Assembly: GCF_014202415.1 (NCBI RefSeq)
Contig: NZ_JACHGR010000009.1
Location: forward strand, 62,001 to 126,000
Direction of reading: 5' to 3'
Length of the DNA stretch: 64,000 bases
Source: Tolumonas osonensis
Lineage (GTDB): Bacteria > Pseudomonadota > Gammaproteobacteria > Enterobacterales > Aeromonadaceae
In this document: piece after piece, positions 36,788 through 48,175 of the stretch
Layout: every line of letters starts with the position of its first letter
How positions within the stretch are numbered: the first letter of the stretch is position 1
Translations under genes and position numbers: made by a program
The notes under the pieces: generated by a model
What the model saw: only the letters and a program-made list of their open reading frames with translations
Databases searched by the model: none
Told to the model about the DNA's origin: nothing

Positions 36788-36968
36788 AATGCGCGCATTA
36801 TGCCACCAACAATCCAAAAGTGAAATCAAAGATAGCGCTGTTCTGACTGATTGCTCAATTTGGCATCAATTCGTGTGCAATTACCATTCAATGCACATGT
36901 TATTACCATATGATAATCATAAAATACTGCCATTGGCTCGCTGCTACGGTCCGGTGACAAGCGATCGA

Positions 36969-37646
36969 TCAGACCAGAAACGTCATCTCCACCCAAGCCG
37001 AGGCTTCCTGCAATGAGGTAAAAACACCCCTGGCCGTCGAAAAATCATGGTGACGCGACATCGGGGTCGGCACCGCCAGACACGTCACCCCCGCCGAAGC
37101 GGCCGCTCTGGCACCGGATTCCGTATCTTCAAAGGTCAGACAGTCGCCCGGCGCCATGCCTAGTTTCTCCATGGCCAGCAGGTAGCAATCCGGTGCCGGT
37201 TTGTTCCGGCTGATATCCTCGCCGGAAACAATCACCGAAAAATAGTCATGCAGCGCATGTACCGCTAATGTGATGTCCACATTACGTCGTGCTGCTCCGG
37301 TCACAATCCCCAGCTTCAGATCATAGCCGGAAAGATGCGCCAGTATCTCCCGCACCGCCGGCATGAGCGGAAATCCCGCACCCGCCACGACTTCCCGGGT
37401 AAGTGTTTTTTTCGCATCGGAAATGACACGATGCGGCACCGGCAAGGCAAAACGCCGGACCATGTCTTCGGCATTCAATGCCGTCGGCACCCCGGCGTAA
37501 TGCGCTTTATACTGTTCCACCGTCAATTCGACCCCATAGTCCGCCAACACCTGCTGCCACATCTGAAAATGCAGCGGCTCTGAATTCACCAGCGTACCGT
37601 CAAAATCAAAGAACAGCGCTTTCAGACCTGAAGGGAATGGAGGCAT
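36969..37646 (-). CDS. HAD-superfamily phosphatase
   Basis: 225 aa from MPPFPSGLKALFFDFDGTLVN. HAD motif I FDFDGTLVNSE (nucleophile Asp), motif II LGIVTGAARRN, motif III with KPAPDCYLLAMEKLGM, motif IV TFEDTESGARAA. Beta-phosphoglucomutase-like subgroup, probably hydrolysing a small sugar phosphate or similar; the substrate is unknown. It sits between two identical tRNA-Pro genes. A longer frame with a Met 30 codons upstream overlaps the tRNA terminator and is rejected. Confidence 0.9.
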   Translation of the reverse strand: MPPFPSGLKALFFDFDGTLVNSEPLHFQMWQQVLADYGVELTVEQYKAHYAGVPTALNAEDMVRRFALPVPHRVISDAKKTLTREVVAGAGFPLMPAVREILAHLSGYDLKLGIVTGAARRNVDITLAVHALHDYFSVIVSGEDISRNKPAPDCYLLAMEKLGMAPGDCLTFEDTESGARAAASAGVTCLAVPTPMSRHHDFSTARGVFTSLQEASAWVEMTFLV

Positions 37647-37735
37647 ACGACTATCCTGTCCGTAACAGTGTTGTATCGCTAAATATAGAGGAAAGTATGT
37701 CGGCTGAGCAGAGGAATGTATATCGCAGAAAAGCA

Positions 37736-37759
37736 AAAACCCCGCCTAAGCGGGGTTTT
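37736..37759 (-). terminator. Terminator of the Arg-His-Leu-Pro tRNA operon
   Basis: Stem AAAACCCCGC / GCGGGGTTTT with loop CTAA, just past the tRNA-Pro 3' end. Confidence 0.88.
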
Positions 37760-37766
37760 CAGAATG

Positions 37767-37843
<77 letters not shown>

Positions 37844-37869
37844 AAGTGGTCGATTCTACTTGTAAAGAT

Positions 37870-37954
37870 TGGTGCGAAAGGAGGGACTCGAACCCTCACA
37901 CCCGAAGGCACTAACACCTGAAGCTAGCGCGTCTACCAATTCCGCCACCTTCGC
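37870..37954 (-). tRNA. tRNA-Leu (anticodon CAG)
   Basis: 85 bases with CCA, class II with a long variable arm (GTGCCTTCGGGTGT region). Anticodon loop CTTCAGGTG gives CAG. Matches leuT in position and sequence pattern. Confidence 0.95.
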
Positions 37955-37979
37955 ATCGGGATATCTTTACTTTTGAATC

Positions 37980-38056
37980 TGGGGTGGCTAATGGGACTCG
38001 AACCCACGACAACTGGAATCACAATCCAGGGCTCTACCAACTGAGCTATAGCCACC
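37980..38056 (-). tRNA. tRNA-His (anticodon GTG)
   Basis: 77 bases including the extra 5' G and encoded CCA. Anticodon loop TTGTGAT gives GTG. Equivalent of hisR. Confidence 0.96.
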
Positions 38057-38095
38057 ACTGCTATCTTGGAACTTCCCAGTTGAACCTGAGTCGCT

Positions 38096-38172
<77 letters not shown>

Positions 38173-38193
38173 CTTGTCCTCAAGACGGGGCGA

Positions 38194-38222
38194 ATATTAA
38201 GGTCTGATGAAATACATGTCCA
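38194..38222 (-). promoter_or_regulatory. Promoter of the tRNA operon
   Basis: Minus-strand -35 TGGACA (38217-38222), a 17-base spacer and -10 TAATAT (38194-38199), followed by the GC-rich discriminator TCGCCCCG typical of stringently controlled stable-RNA promoters. About 20 bases upstream of tRNA-Arg. Confidence 0.8.
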
Positions 38223-38350
38223 GCATTTTAATAAAAAAAATCTCCGGTTGCTGCAACTCTGGTCAATCCTCGGAAAAAACGGACATTTCTTGTGCATCTT
38301 TCTCCCTGCCCGGCTTGATCCTGTCGTGGAACGCTTTACACTGAACCTAT

Positions 38351-38368
38351 TGAATGAACGTTCATTCA
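38351..38368. promoter_or_regulatory. Palindromic operator ahead of the tetR gene
   Basis: TGAATGAACGTTCATTCA is an 18-base perfect palindrome, 22 bases before the TetR start codon. Size, symmetry and place fit a TetR-family autoregulatory operator controlling the RND operon. Confidence 0.8.
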
Positions 38369-38389
38369 TTTTTTATTGGTGCAAAGGAT

Positions 38390-38956
38390 ATGGTACAGGA
38401 AAAACCCGAATTAATTATGGCGCAGGCCGAACAGTTGTTTATTGCGCATGGCTTTCACGGCACTTCCATGCAGATGATTGCCAAAGCCGCCGGCATCGCG
38501 GCCGGTACGCTTTATCTGCACTTCCCCGGTAAAGAGATGCTGATCCGCACCATCTACCGCCGGGCGCTGACCGACATGCTGCGCTGTCTGATGCTCGATT
38601 ACGATCCGGTCCAGCCGCCGTTCGGACAGTACCGCCGTTTCTGGCTGAACGCCTATCACGAACTGAAAGAAAAGCAGAGCCTGGTGCACTTCAAGGATCT
38701 GTATGAGCGTTCTCCTTTCTATAACGAAGAGGACCGGCTCTGGGCCGATGAACAGTGGAAACCAATAGAGGATTTCTACCTGCGGGGGATCGACAGCGGT
38801 CTTTTCCGCGATATGCCGGCCTGTCTGTTGGGCTATCTGAGCCTCGGTTCCGTATTAAGTATTTCACAGACCCAGCGCGTCGCGCCGTTTGACATGACGG
38901 CGGCACTGGAAGAACAGCTGATCCAGGCCAGCTGGCGCGCCATTCTGGCAGAGTAA
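38390..38956 (+). CDS. TetR-family transcriptional regulator
   Basis: 188 aa. N-terminal helix-turn-helix AEQLFIAHGFHGTSMQMIAKAAGIAAGTLYLHFPGKEMLI (residues about 13-53) is typical TetR/AcrR. The C-terminal ligand domain is unspecific. The start at 38390 is preferred because AAAGGA precedes it and because the ATG at 38354 lies inside the operator palindrome. Forms an operon with the two RND pump genes, 40 bases downstream, and is probably their repressor. Confidence 0.92.
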   Translation: MVQEKPELIMAQAEQLFIAHGFHGTSMQMIAKAAGIAAGTLYLHFPGKEMLIRTIYRRALTDMLRCLMLDYDPVQPPFGQYRRFWLNAYHELKEKQSLVHFKDLYERSPFYNEEDRLWADEQWKPIEDFYLRGIDSGLFRDMPACLLGYLSLGSVLSISQTQRVAPFDMTAALEEQLIQASWRAILAE

Positions 38957-38996
38957 CTGCCGTCCCCAGTAAAAAAACATAACAACGGAGAGCGGA

Positions 38997-40118
38997 ATGA
39001 AAAAGTGGATGGTCATCATGTTACTGATTGCGCTGCTGTTATTCGGCAGCGTGATTGGTTTTAACTTTTATAAGTTTGCCCAGATGGGGAAAGCCATGGC
39101 CAGCAAGCCGGCTCCGGTTTTCCCGGTCACCTTGCTGACCGTCCGCGGCAGCGACTGGTCGCCAACGCTGGAAGCGATTGGTTTTATTGAACCGAATCAG
39201 GGCGTCGATATCAGCGCGCAGGTGGCCGGTACCGTGGACAAGATCTCCTTTGAATCGGGAGAAACCGTCCGCAAGGACCGGTTATTGCTGTCGCTGAATA
39301 CCGATGTCGAACGCGCCAATCTGAAAAGTGCCCAGGGGAAACTGCCGGCTGCCCGGGCCAGTTATGAACGGATGCGCAGCCTGTACGGCAAAGGCGGTGT
39401 CTCCAAAGGAGAACTGGACAATGCGCAGGCCGAATATCTGGCATTGCAGGGGCAGATCGATGCCCTGCAGGCCACCATTGACCGCATGACCATCCGGGCC
39501 CCGTTCAGCGGTCAGGCCGGTTTGCGTAATGTCTTTCTCGGGCAGTATCTGAAAGCCGGAGACAGCATTGTCCGACTGGAAGACAGCTCGGTGATGAAGA
39601 TCCGCTTCAGCATCGCCCAGACGGAACTGGCCAAAATCAACGTCGGCCAGCAACTGGACATTCTGGTGGATGCCTATCCGCAGCAGCCGTTCAAAGGCAG
39701 CATTACGGCGATTGAGCCGACCGTCAAACAGCTTTCCGGTGTCATCGAGGTGCAGGCTGCCATTCCGAACACCGCAGGATTGCTGCGCTCCGGGATGTAT
39801 GCCCGGGTGAAAGTCCGGCTGCCGGTCATGAAATCCCAGATCATCGTTCCCCAGACCGCCATCAACTTTACGCTCTACGGCCAGACCGTGTATGTGGTGG
39901 AAGAGAGTAAAGACGCCAAAGGTCAGCCAGCAAAGATTGCCCGTCAGGTGGTGGTCAACGTCGGTGAGCGGGAGGAAGATTTGGCCCATGTCCTGAGTGG
40001 TTTGAAAGACGGCGATGTGGTCGTGACCTCCGGTCAGATCCGTTTGTCCAATGGCAGTCAGGTGACCGCCGTGGAAGACAATACCCTGGCGAAACCGGCC
40101 ACTGTGCCCGCACTGTAA
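38997..40118 (+). CDS. RND efflux periplasmic adaptor (membrane fusion protein)
   Basis: 373 aa. One N-terminal membrane anchor (VIMLLIALLLFGSVIGFNFY), then lipoyl halves around GFIEPNQGVDISAQVAGTVDKI and PFSGQAGLRNVFLGQYL, a helical hairpin, and the beta-barrel and membrane-proximal domains. Links the RND pump to an outer-membrane channel. GGAG ribosome binding site. No outer-membrane factor gene is in the operon, so TolC encoded elsewhere is the probable partner. Confidence 0.92.
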   Translation: MKKWMVIMLLIALLLFGSVIGFNFYKFAQMGKAMASKPAPVFPVTLLTVRGSDWSPTLEAIGFIEPNQGVDISAQVAGTVDKISFESGETVRKDRLLLSLNTDVERANLKSAQGKLPAARASYERMRSLYGKGGVSKGELDNAQAEYLALQGQIDALQATIDRMTIRAPFSGQAGLRNVFLGQYLKAGDSIVRLEDSSVMKIRFSIAQTELAKINVGQQLDILVDAYPQQPFKGSITAIEPTVKQLSGVIEVQAAIPNTAGLLRSGMYARVKVRLPVMKSQIIVPQTAINFTLYGQTVYVVEESKDAKGQPAKIARQVVVNVGEREEDLAHVLSGLKDGDVVVTSGQIRLSNGSQVTAVEDNTLAKPATVPAL

Positions 40119-40130
40119 CGGAGGCCAAGC

Positions 40131-43100
40131 ATGCGATTTACCGATCTCTTTATCCGGCGGCCGGTGCTGGCCGTGACCATCAGTCTGATGATGGTGTTAT
40201 TCGGGCTGGAAGCGCTGCGCGGCATGGCGATCCGGGAATATCCGAAAATCACCAATACCGTCATCACCGTCACCACCAACTATTACGGTGCCAGCGCCGA
40301 TGTGATCCAGGGGTTTATTACCCAGCCGGTCGAACAGGCCATCGCCCAGGCAGAAAATATCGACTACATGACCTCGCGCAGCCAGCTGGGCCGTTCGACC
40401 ATCACCGTGAACATGCGGCTCAATACCGATCCGAATGCGGCGCTGGCGGATGTCCTGGCCAAGGTCAATTCCGTGCGTTCACAACTGCCGAGAGATGCGG
40501 ATGATCCAAGTATCACCTCCTCCACCGGCAGTAACACGTCGGTGGTCTATATCGCCTTCTCCAGTGCGGAGCTGAACTCGTCACAGATTACCGATTATCT
40601 GGAGCGGGTGATCAAACCACAGCTGTTCACGGTACAGGGGGTGGCAAAGGTCAACCTCTACGGCGGAACCCAGTTTGCAATGCGCATCTGGCTGGATCCG
40701 CTGAAGATGGGCGCCTACAACCTGTCCGCCTCACAGGTGATGTCCGTCCTGCAAGCGAATAACTATCAGTCGGCGCCGGGTCAGGCCACCGGTTATTTTG
40801 TGCTGTATAACGCCGAAGCCGATACCCAGGTCAACAGCACGGAACAGCTGGCCGATCTGATCGTGGCCTCGCATGACGGGACGGTCGTCCGGGTGCGGGA
40901 TATCGCCAAGGTAACGCTGGAGAAAAGCCACGATCAATACCGTGCGCTGGCCAACGGCAAGGAAGCCGTGATTGCGGCGGTTGACGCAGCCCCCTCTGCC
41001 AACCCGCTGGAAATCGCCGCGAACGTGAATAAATTGCTGCCGGGTTTTGAGCAGAATCTGCCGAACACCATGAGCATGAAGCTGCTGTATGACTCTACCC
41101 GGGCCATCAACGAGTCGATCTACGAGGTATTGAAGACTATCGTCGAAGCGGCGGCGATTGTGGTGGTGGTGATCGCGCTGTTTCTGGGTTCCATGCGCGC
41201 GGTGGTGATCCCGATCGTGACCATTCCGTTATCGTTGATCGGGGTGGTCATGCTGATGCAGGCGTTTGGTTTTTCCATCAACCTCATCACCCTGCTGGCG
41301 ATGGTGCTGGCGATCGGTCTGGTGGTGGATGATGCGATCGTGGTGGTGGAAAACGTCGATCGGCATATCAAGGCCGGGGAAACGCCGTTCCGGGCCGCCA
41401 TCATCGGTACCCGCGAAATTGCCAGTCCGGTCATTACCATGACCATTACGCTGGCGGCGGTGTATACCCCGATCGCCCTGATGGGTGGTGTGACCGGCTC
41501 GATCTTCAAGGAGTTTGCCCTGACACTGGCAGGCGCCGTCTTTATCTCCGGCGTGATTGCGTTGACCCTGTCACCCATGATGTGTTCCGCCATGCTGAAA
41601 CCGCACACCAATCCGAACCGGTTTGAACGTGCGGTGGAAAATGCGCTGAACCGGCTCACCGCGGCTTACAGCCGGATGCTGGACAAGGTGATGACCCGCC
41701 GTCCGGTGATCATCACCTTCGGGGTGATTGTGCTTGCCGTGATGCCGGTGCTGTTCAAACTGATCCCGGCCGAACTGGCCCCTTCCGAAGACCGCGGCGC
41801 TTATCTGATGATGGCGAAAGCCCCGAACACCGCGAATCTCGATTATATCCAGAACAATATGATGGCGGCCGGCGACCTGCTGATGAAGGATCCGGCCATG
41901 GCAACCAATCTGGCGCTGGCGGGGATCCCCAACAGTAACCAGGGGCTGGCGATTGCCATTCTGAAACCCTGGAGTGAGCGCGAGAAAGCACCGGTGATCG
42001 TGCAGCGGACGAATGCGGCCCTGCAAAATATTCCCGGCGTGGCGATCAGTTCCTTCCAGTTTCCGGAACTGCCAGGCGCCGGTGGTGGTCTGCCACTGCA
42101 ACTGGTGATCACCACACCGAACGAGTTCCGCAATCTGTTCGAGGTCGCCAGTGCGGCACTGGACAAGGTGAAAACCAACCGCCAGTTCGTCTATACCGAG
42201 CTGGATCTGACCTTTGATTCAGCCACCATGCGTATCGTCATCAACCGGGATAAAGCCGGCGCTTATGGCGTCACCATGCAGGATATTGCCGCCACGCTGA
42301 ACGCCATGATGGGCGATGGCAACCTCAACCGGGTTTCCCTTAATGGCCGCAGTTATGAGGTGATTCCGCAGGTGGAGCGGCAGTTCCGCCTCAATCCGGA
42401 ATCGGTGAAACAGTACTATGTGCAAGCTGCCAACGGTCAGTCGATCCCGCTCGGTAACCTGGTCACGGTTGAGCTGAAAAGCGAGATCCGGGCTCTGCCT
42501 CACTATAACCAGCTGAACTCGGCGACCATCGGGATCGTGCCGACCATGCCAATGGGCGATGCCATCCAGTGGCTGGAACAGAATGTGGTCTCCGAACTGC
42601 CGCAGGGTTATCAGCACGATTACATGGGCGCGGCCCGGCAGTATGTGCAGGAAGGCAGTGCCCTGATGTTCACCTTCCTGCTGGCGCTTTGCGTGATCTT
42701 CCTGGTGCTGGCCGCCCAGTTTGAAAGCTGGCGCGATCCGCTGGTGATCATGGTGTCCGTACCACTGGCCATCTGCGGGGCGCTGGTCGCGCTGGCCTGG
42801 GGATTGTCTACCATGAACATCTACACGCAGGTAGGACTGATCACGCTGGTCGGCCTGATTAGCAAGCACGGGATCCTGATTTGTGAGGTTGCCCGGGAGC
42901 AACAGTTGCTGAAAGGGCTGGCCCGGATGGACGCGGTCAAAATTGCGGCCCGCATCCGTCTGCGCCCGATCCTGATGACCACGGCAGCGATGGTCGCCGG
43001 CCTGCTGCCTTTGCTGGGTGCGTTCGGTGCCGGAGCGCTGAGCCGTTTCAGCATCGGTATCGTGATTGTCGCCGGGCTGACGATCGGTACCTTCTTTACG

Positions 43101-43205
43101 TTGTTCGTCTTGCCGGTGATCTATACCTATGTGGGTAAAAAGCATCAGCCATTACCGGAATTCGATGAGTCTGTCGCGCCACTGGCGCTCCATGACGATG
43201 CGTAA
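40131..43205 (+). CDS. RND multidrug efflux transporter (HAE1 family)
   Basis: 1024 aa proton-driven inner-membrane pump with twelve helices and two large periplasmic loops. FTDLFIRRPVLAVTISLMMVL at the start, and the HAE1 signatures around PLSLIGVVMLMQAFGFSINLITLLAMVLAIGLVVDDAIVVVENVDRH, with the paired Asp residues of helix 4 (VVDDAIV) used in proton relay. The C-terminal half has the ISKHGILICEVAREQQ motif. Starts 12 bases after the adaptor gene. Substrates cannot be predicted. Confidence 0.93.
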   Translation: MRFTDLFIRRPVLAVTISLMMVLFGLEALRGMAIREYPKITNTVITVTTNYYGASADVIQGFITQPVEQAIAQAENIDYMTSRSQLGRSTITVNMRLNTDPNAALADVLAKVNSVRSQLPRDADDPSITSSTGSNTSVVYIAFSSAELNSSQITDYLERVIKPQLFTVQGVAKVNLYGGTQFAMRIWLDPLKMGAYNLSASQVMSVLQANNYQSAPGQATGYFVLYNAEADTQVNSTEQLADLIVASHDGTVVRVRDIAKVTLEKSHDQYRALANGKEAVIAAVDAAPSANPLEIAANVNKLLPGFEQNLPNTMSMKLLYDSTRAINESIYEVLKTIVEAAAIVVVVIALFLGSMRAVVIPIVTIPLSLIGVVMLMQAFGFSINLITLLAMVLAIGLVVDDAIVVVENVDRHIKAGETPFRAAIIGTREIASPVITMTITLAAVYTPIALMGGVTGSIFKEFALTLAGAVFISGVIALTLSPMMCSAMLKPHTNPNRFERAVENALNRLTAAYSRMLDKVMTRRPVIITFGVIVLAVMPVLFKLIPAELAPSEDRGAYLMMAKAPNTANLDYIQNNMMAAGDLLMKDPAMATNLALAGIPNSNQGLAIAILKPWSEREKAPVIVQRTNAALQNIPGVAISSFQFPELPGAGGGLPLQLVITTPNEFRNLFEVASAALDKVKTNRQFVYTELDLTFDSATMRIVINRDKAGAYGVTMQDIAATLNAMMGDGNLNRVSLNGRSYEVIPQVERQFRLNPESVKQYYVQAANGQSIPLGNLVTVELKSEIRALPHYNQLNSATIGIVPTMPMGDAIQWLEQNVVSELPQGYQHDYMGAARQYVQEGSALMFTFLLALCVIFLVLAAQFESWRDPLVIMVSVPLAICGALVALAWGLSTMNIYTQVGLITLVGLISKHGILICEVAREQQLLKGLARMDAVKIAARIRLRPILMTTAAMVAGLLPLLGAFGAGALSRFSIGIVIVAGLTIGTFFTLFVLPVIYTYVGKKHQPLPEFDESVAPLALHDDA

Positions 43206-43224
43206 TTAACCGGCGTTCCGCCAT

Positions 43225-43253
43225 AACAGCCCTCTTTCCGAGGGCTGTTTTAT
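43225..43253 (+). terminator. Terminator of the RND operon
   Basis: Stem AACAGCCCT / AGGGCTGTT with a 7-base loop followed by TTTT-containing sequence. Confidence 0.88.
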
Positions 43254-43455
43254 CCGGCCCGGTAGCAGACTGTTATTCTGACAAGTGGACAAAAATCCAT
43301 CCGTAAATCCGCTAAAATGATCTTAAATAGTATTTTTGCTATGCCTTCTGCTCAATTTTTATATAATTCACCACCAATAACGCATAAGAATGCATTGGAT
43401 CCGTCAGGCATGCGCCGGATACCGATATAATTTAATGTCCAACAAGGAAGCCACT

Positions 43456-44877
43456 ATGGAAAATTTAATTAATGCACTGAGCGACCTGCTATGGGGTCAG
43501 CTCGTCTATGTGCTTCTGGCCGTCGGGATTTTTTTTACTATCCGTACAGGTTTCATTCAATTCCGTCATTTCGGTCACATGTTCACCGTTCTGAAACACA
43601 GTACCGTCAGTGATGCGGCAGGGATCTCGTCCTTTCAGGCACTGTGTACCGGGTTGGCAGCCCGTGTCGGTACCGGCAATCTGGCCGGTGTAGCGGTAGC
43701 CATTTATCTCGGTGGTCCGGGCGCTATTTTCTGGATGTGGCTGATTGCGATGATCGGGATGGCATCCGCTTTTGTGGAAAGTACACTGGCCCAGCTTTAC
43801 AAAGTGAAAGACGATAATGGCAACTATCGTGGTGGCCCGGCCTATTACATGGAAAAAGGTTTGGGTCAGCGCTGGATGGGGGTTCTGTTCTCTATCTTCC
43901 TGATCATTTCATTCGGTCTGGCCTTTAACTCGGTGCAGGCCAACTCCATCAGCGGTGCGATGCAATCCGCCTTTGGCATTCCGAACTGGATCACTGGCGT
44001 GGTACTGGCGATACTGAGCGGTATCGTCATTTTCGGCGGCCTGCGTAGTATCGCGCGTTTTTCTGAGCTGGTAGTGCCATTCATGGCTACCGCTTATCTG
44101 CTTCTGGCGATAGTGATTGTTGGCATGAATCTGGATAAATTACCGGATGTGTTCATGACCATTATCAATTCCGCATTTGGTATGGAGCAGGCTGGCGCCG
44201 GTGCGCTGGGTTATACCATCGCCCAGGCAATGATGAACGGCATCAAGCGTGGTCTGTTCTCTAACGAAGCGGGCATGGGTTCCGCGCCCAACACCGCAGC
44301 TACCGCCAGCCCTTATCCGCCGCATCCGGCCTCCCAGGGTTATGTACAGATGATGGGGGTATTTATCGATACTATCGTGATCTGTACCTGTACGGCGGCA
44401 ATCGTCTTGCTGTCCAATCAGTATGTACCGGGTAATGAACTGACCGGTATCAAACTCACGCAAGCCGCTCTGTCAGAGCACATTGGTAGCGCAGGTACTT
44501 ACTTCATTGCGTTTGCGGTGTTCTTCTTTGCCTTTACGTCCATTGTGGCCAACTACGCGTACGCCGAAAACAACCTGGTGTTCCTGGAACATAACCACCC
44601 AGCCCGTCTGGCCCTGTTCCGTCTGTGTGTCCTGGGCATGGTCATGTTCGGCGCCGTGGCTGATTTGCCGGTTGTCTGGACACTGGCCGACATCTCGATG
44701 GCATTCATGATTGTGACCAACCTGATTGCCATCCTGCTGTTGTCCGGCAGCGCAACCAAGCTGGCCAAAGATTACAACATGCAGCGTAAGGCCGGTAAGG
44801 TGCCGACCTTTGATGTCAATGTATACCCGGAAATCAAAGCAAAAATCGAACCGGGCATCTGGGACAACAATAAATAA
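43456..44877 (+). CDS. Sodium:alanine/glycine symporter (AGCS family)
   Basis: 473 aa from MENLINALSDLLWGQLVYVL, with AAGGAAG upstream of this ATG. A Met 22 codons earlier has no ribosome binding site. About eleven helices; the family signatures GLAARVGTGNLAGVAVAIYLGGPGAIFWMWL and FSNEAGMGSAPNTAATA are intact. Imports alanine or glycine with sodium across the inner membrane. Stands alone between terminators; the preceding 250 bases are AT-rich with TATATAAT at about 43358 as a possible -10. Confidence 0.92.
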   Translation: MENLINALSDLLWGQLVYVLLAVGIFFTIRTGFIQFRHFGHMFTVLKHSTVSDAAGISSFQALCTGLAARVGTGNLAGVAVAIYLGGPGAIFWMWLIAMIGMASAFVESTLAQLYKVKDDNGNYRGGPAYYMEKGLGQRWMGVLFSIFLIISFGLAFNSVQANSISGAMQSAFGIPNWITGVVLAILSGIVIFGGLRSIARFSELVVPFMATAYLLLAIVIVGMNLDKLPDVFMTIINSAFGMEQAGAGALGYTIAQAMMNGIKRGLFSNEAGMGSAPNTAATASPYPPHPASQGYVQMMGVFIDTIVICTCTAAIVLLSNQYVPGNELTGIKLTQAALSEHIGSAGTYFIAFAVFFFAFTSIVANYAYAENNLVFLEHNHPARLALFRLCVLGMVMFGAVADLPVVWTLADISMAFMIVTNLIAILLLSGSATKLAKDYNMQRKAGKVPTFDVNVYPEIKAKIEPGIWDNNK

Positions 44878-44894
44878 TCCTGCCCTGCCGAGAC

Positions 44895-44924
44895 AACAAA
44901 GGCCGCTTTTGCGGCCTTTGTTTT
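44895..44924. terminator. Bidirectional terminator between the symporter gene and lacZ
   Basis: Stem AACAAAGGCCGC / GCGGCCTTTGTT with a 4-base loop. It sits between convergent genes. Confidence 0.92.
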
Positions 44925-44928
44925 AGGG

Positions 44929-48015
<3,087 letters not shown>

Positions 48016-48114
48016 TCATGATGATTTGATTCGTGCAGAGGAAATCATCATAGAGAGCTGGCGCGAAACTGACTGTCAGATTTTATTCATGACGTGACTG
48101 CTATCATAAAATTT

Positions 48115-48130
48115 ATGTAAACGATTACAT
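48115..48130. promoter_or_regulatory. LacI/GalR-family operator upstream of lacZ
   Basis: ATGTAAACGATTACAT: arms ATGTAA / TTACAT around ACGA, with the central CG typical of LacI/GalR sites. It is about 110 bases upstream of the lacZ start and immediately after the glnE terminator. No LacI-family gene is in the window. Confidence 0.75.
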
Positions 48131-48146
48131 GAAAAACCCAAAAGAA

Positions 48147-48163
48147 AGGGGAATTGCTCCCCC
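48147..48163 (-). terminator. Terminator of glnE
   Basis: Hairpin AGGGGA attgc TCCCC(C); on the minus strand it is followed by TTTCTTTTGGGTTTTT. About 15 bases past the glnE stop. Confidence 0.7.
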
Positions 48164-48175
48164 TCGTCATCCTGT

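Noticed and set aside
42219-43145. 308-codon minus-strand frame opposite the RND pump gene
   Set aside because: Shadow of the pump gene; the sequence is low-complexity in charge and has no start signal.
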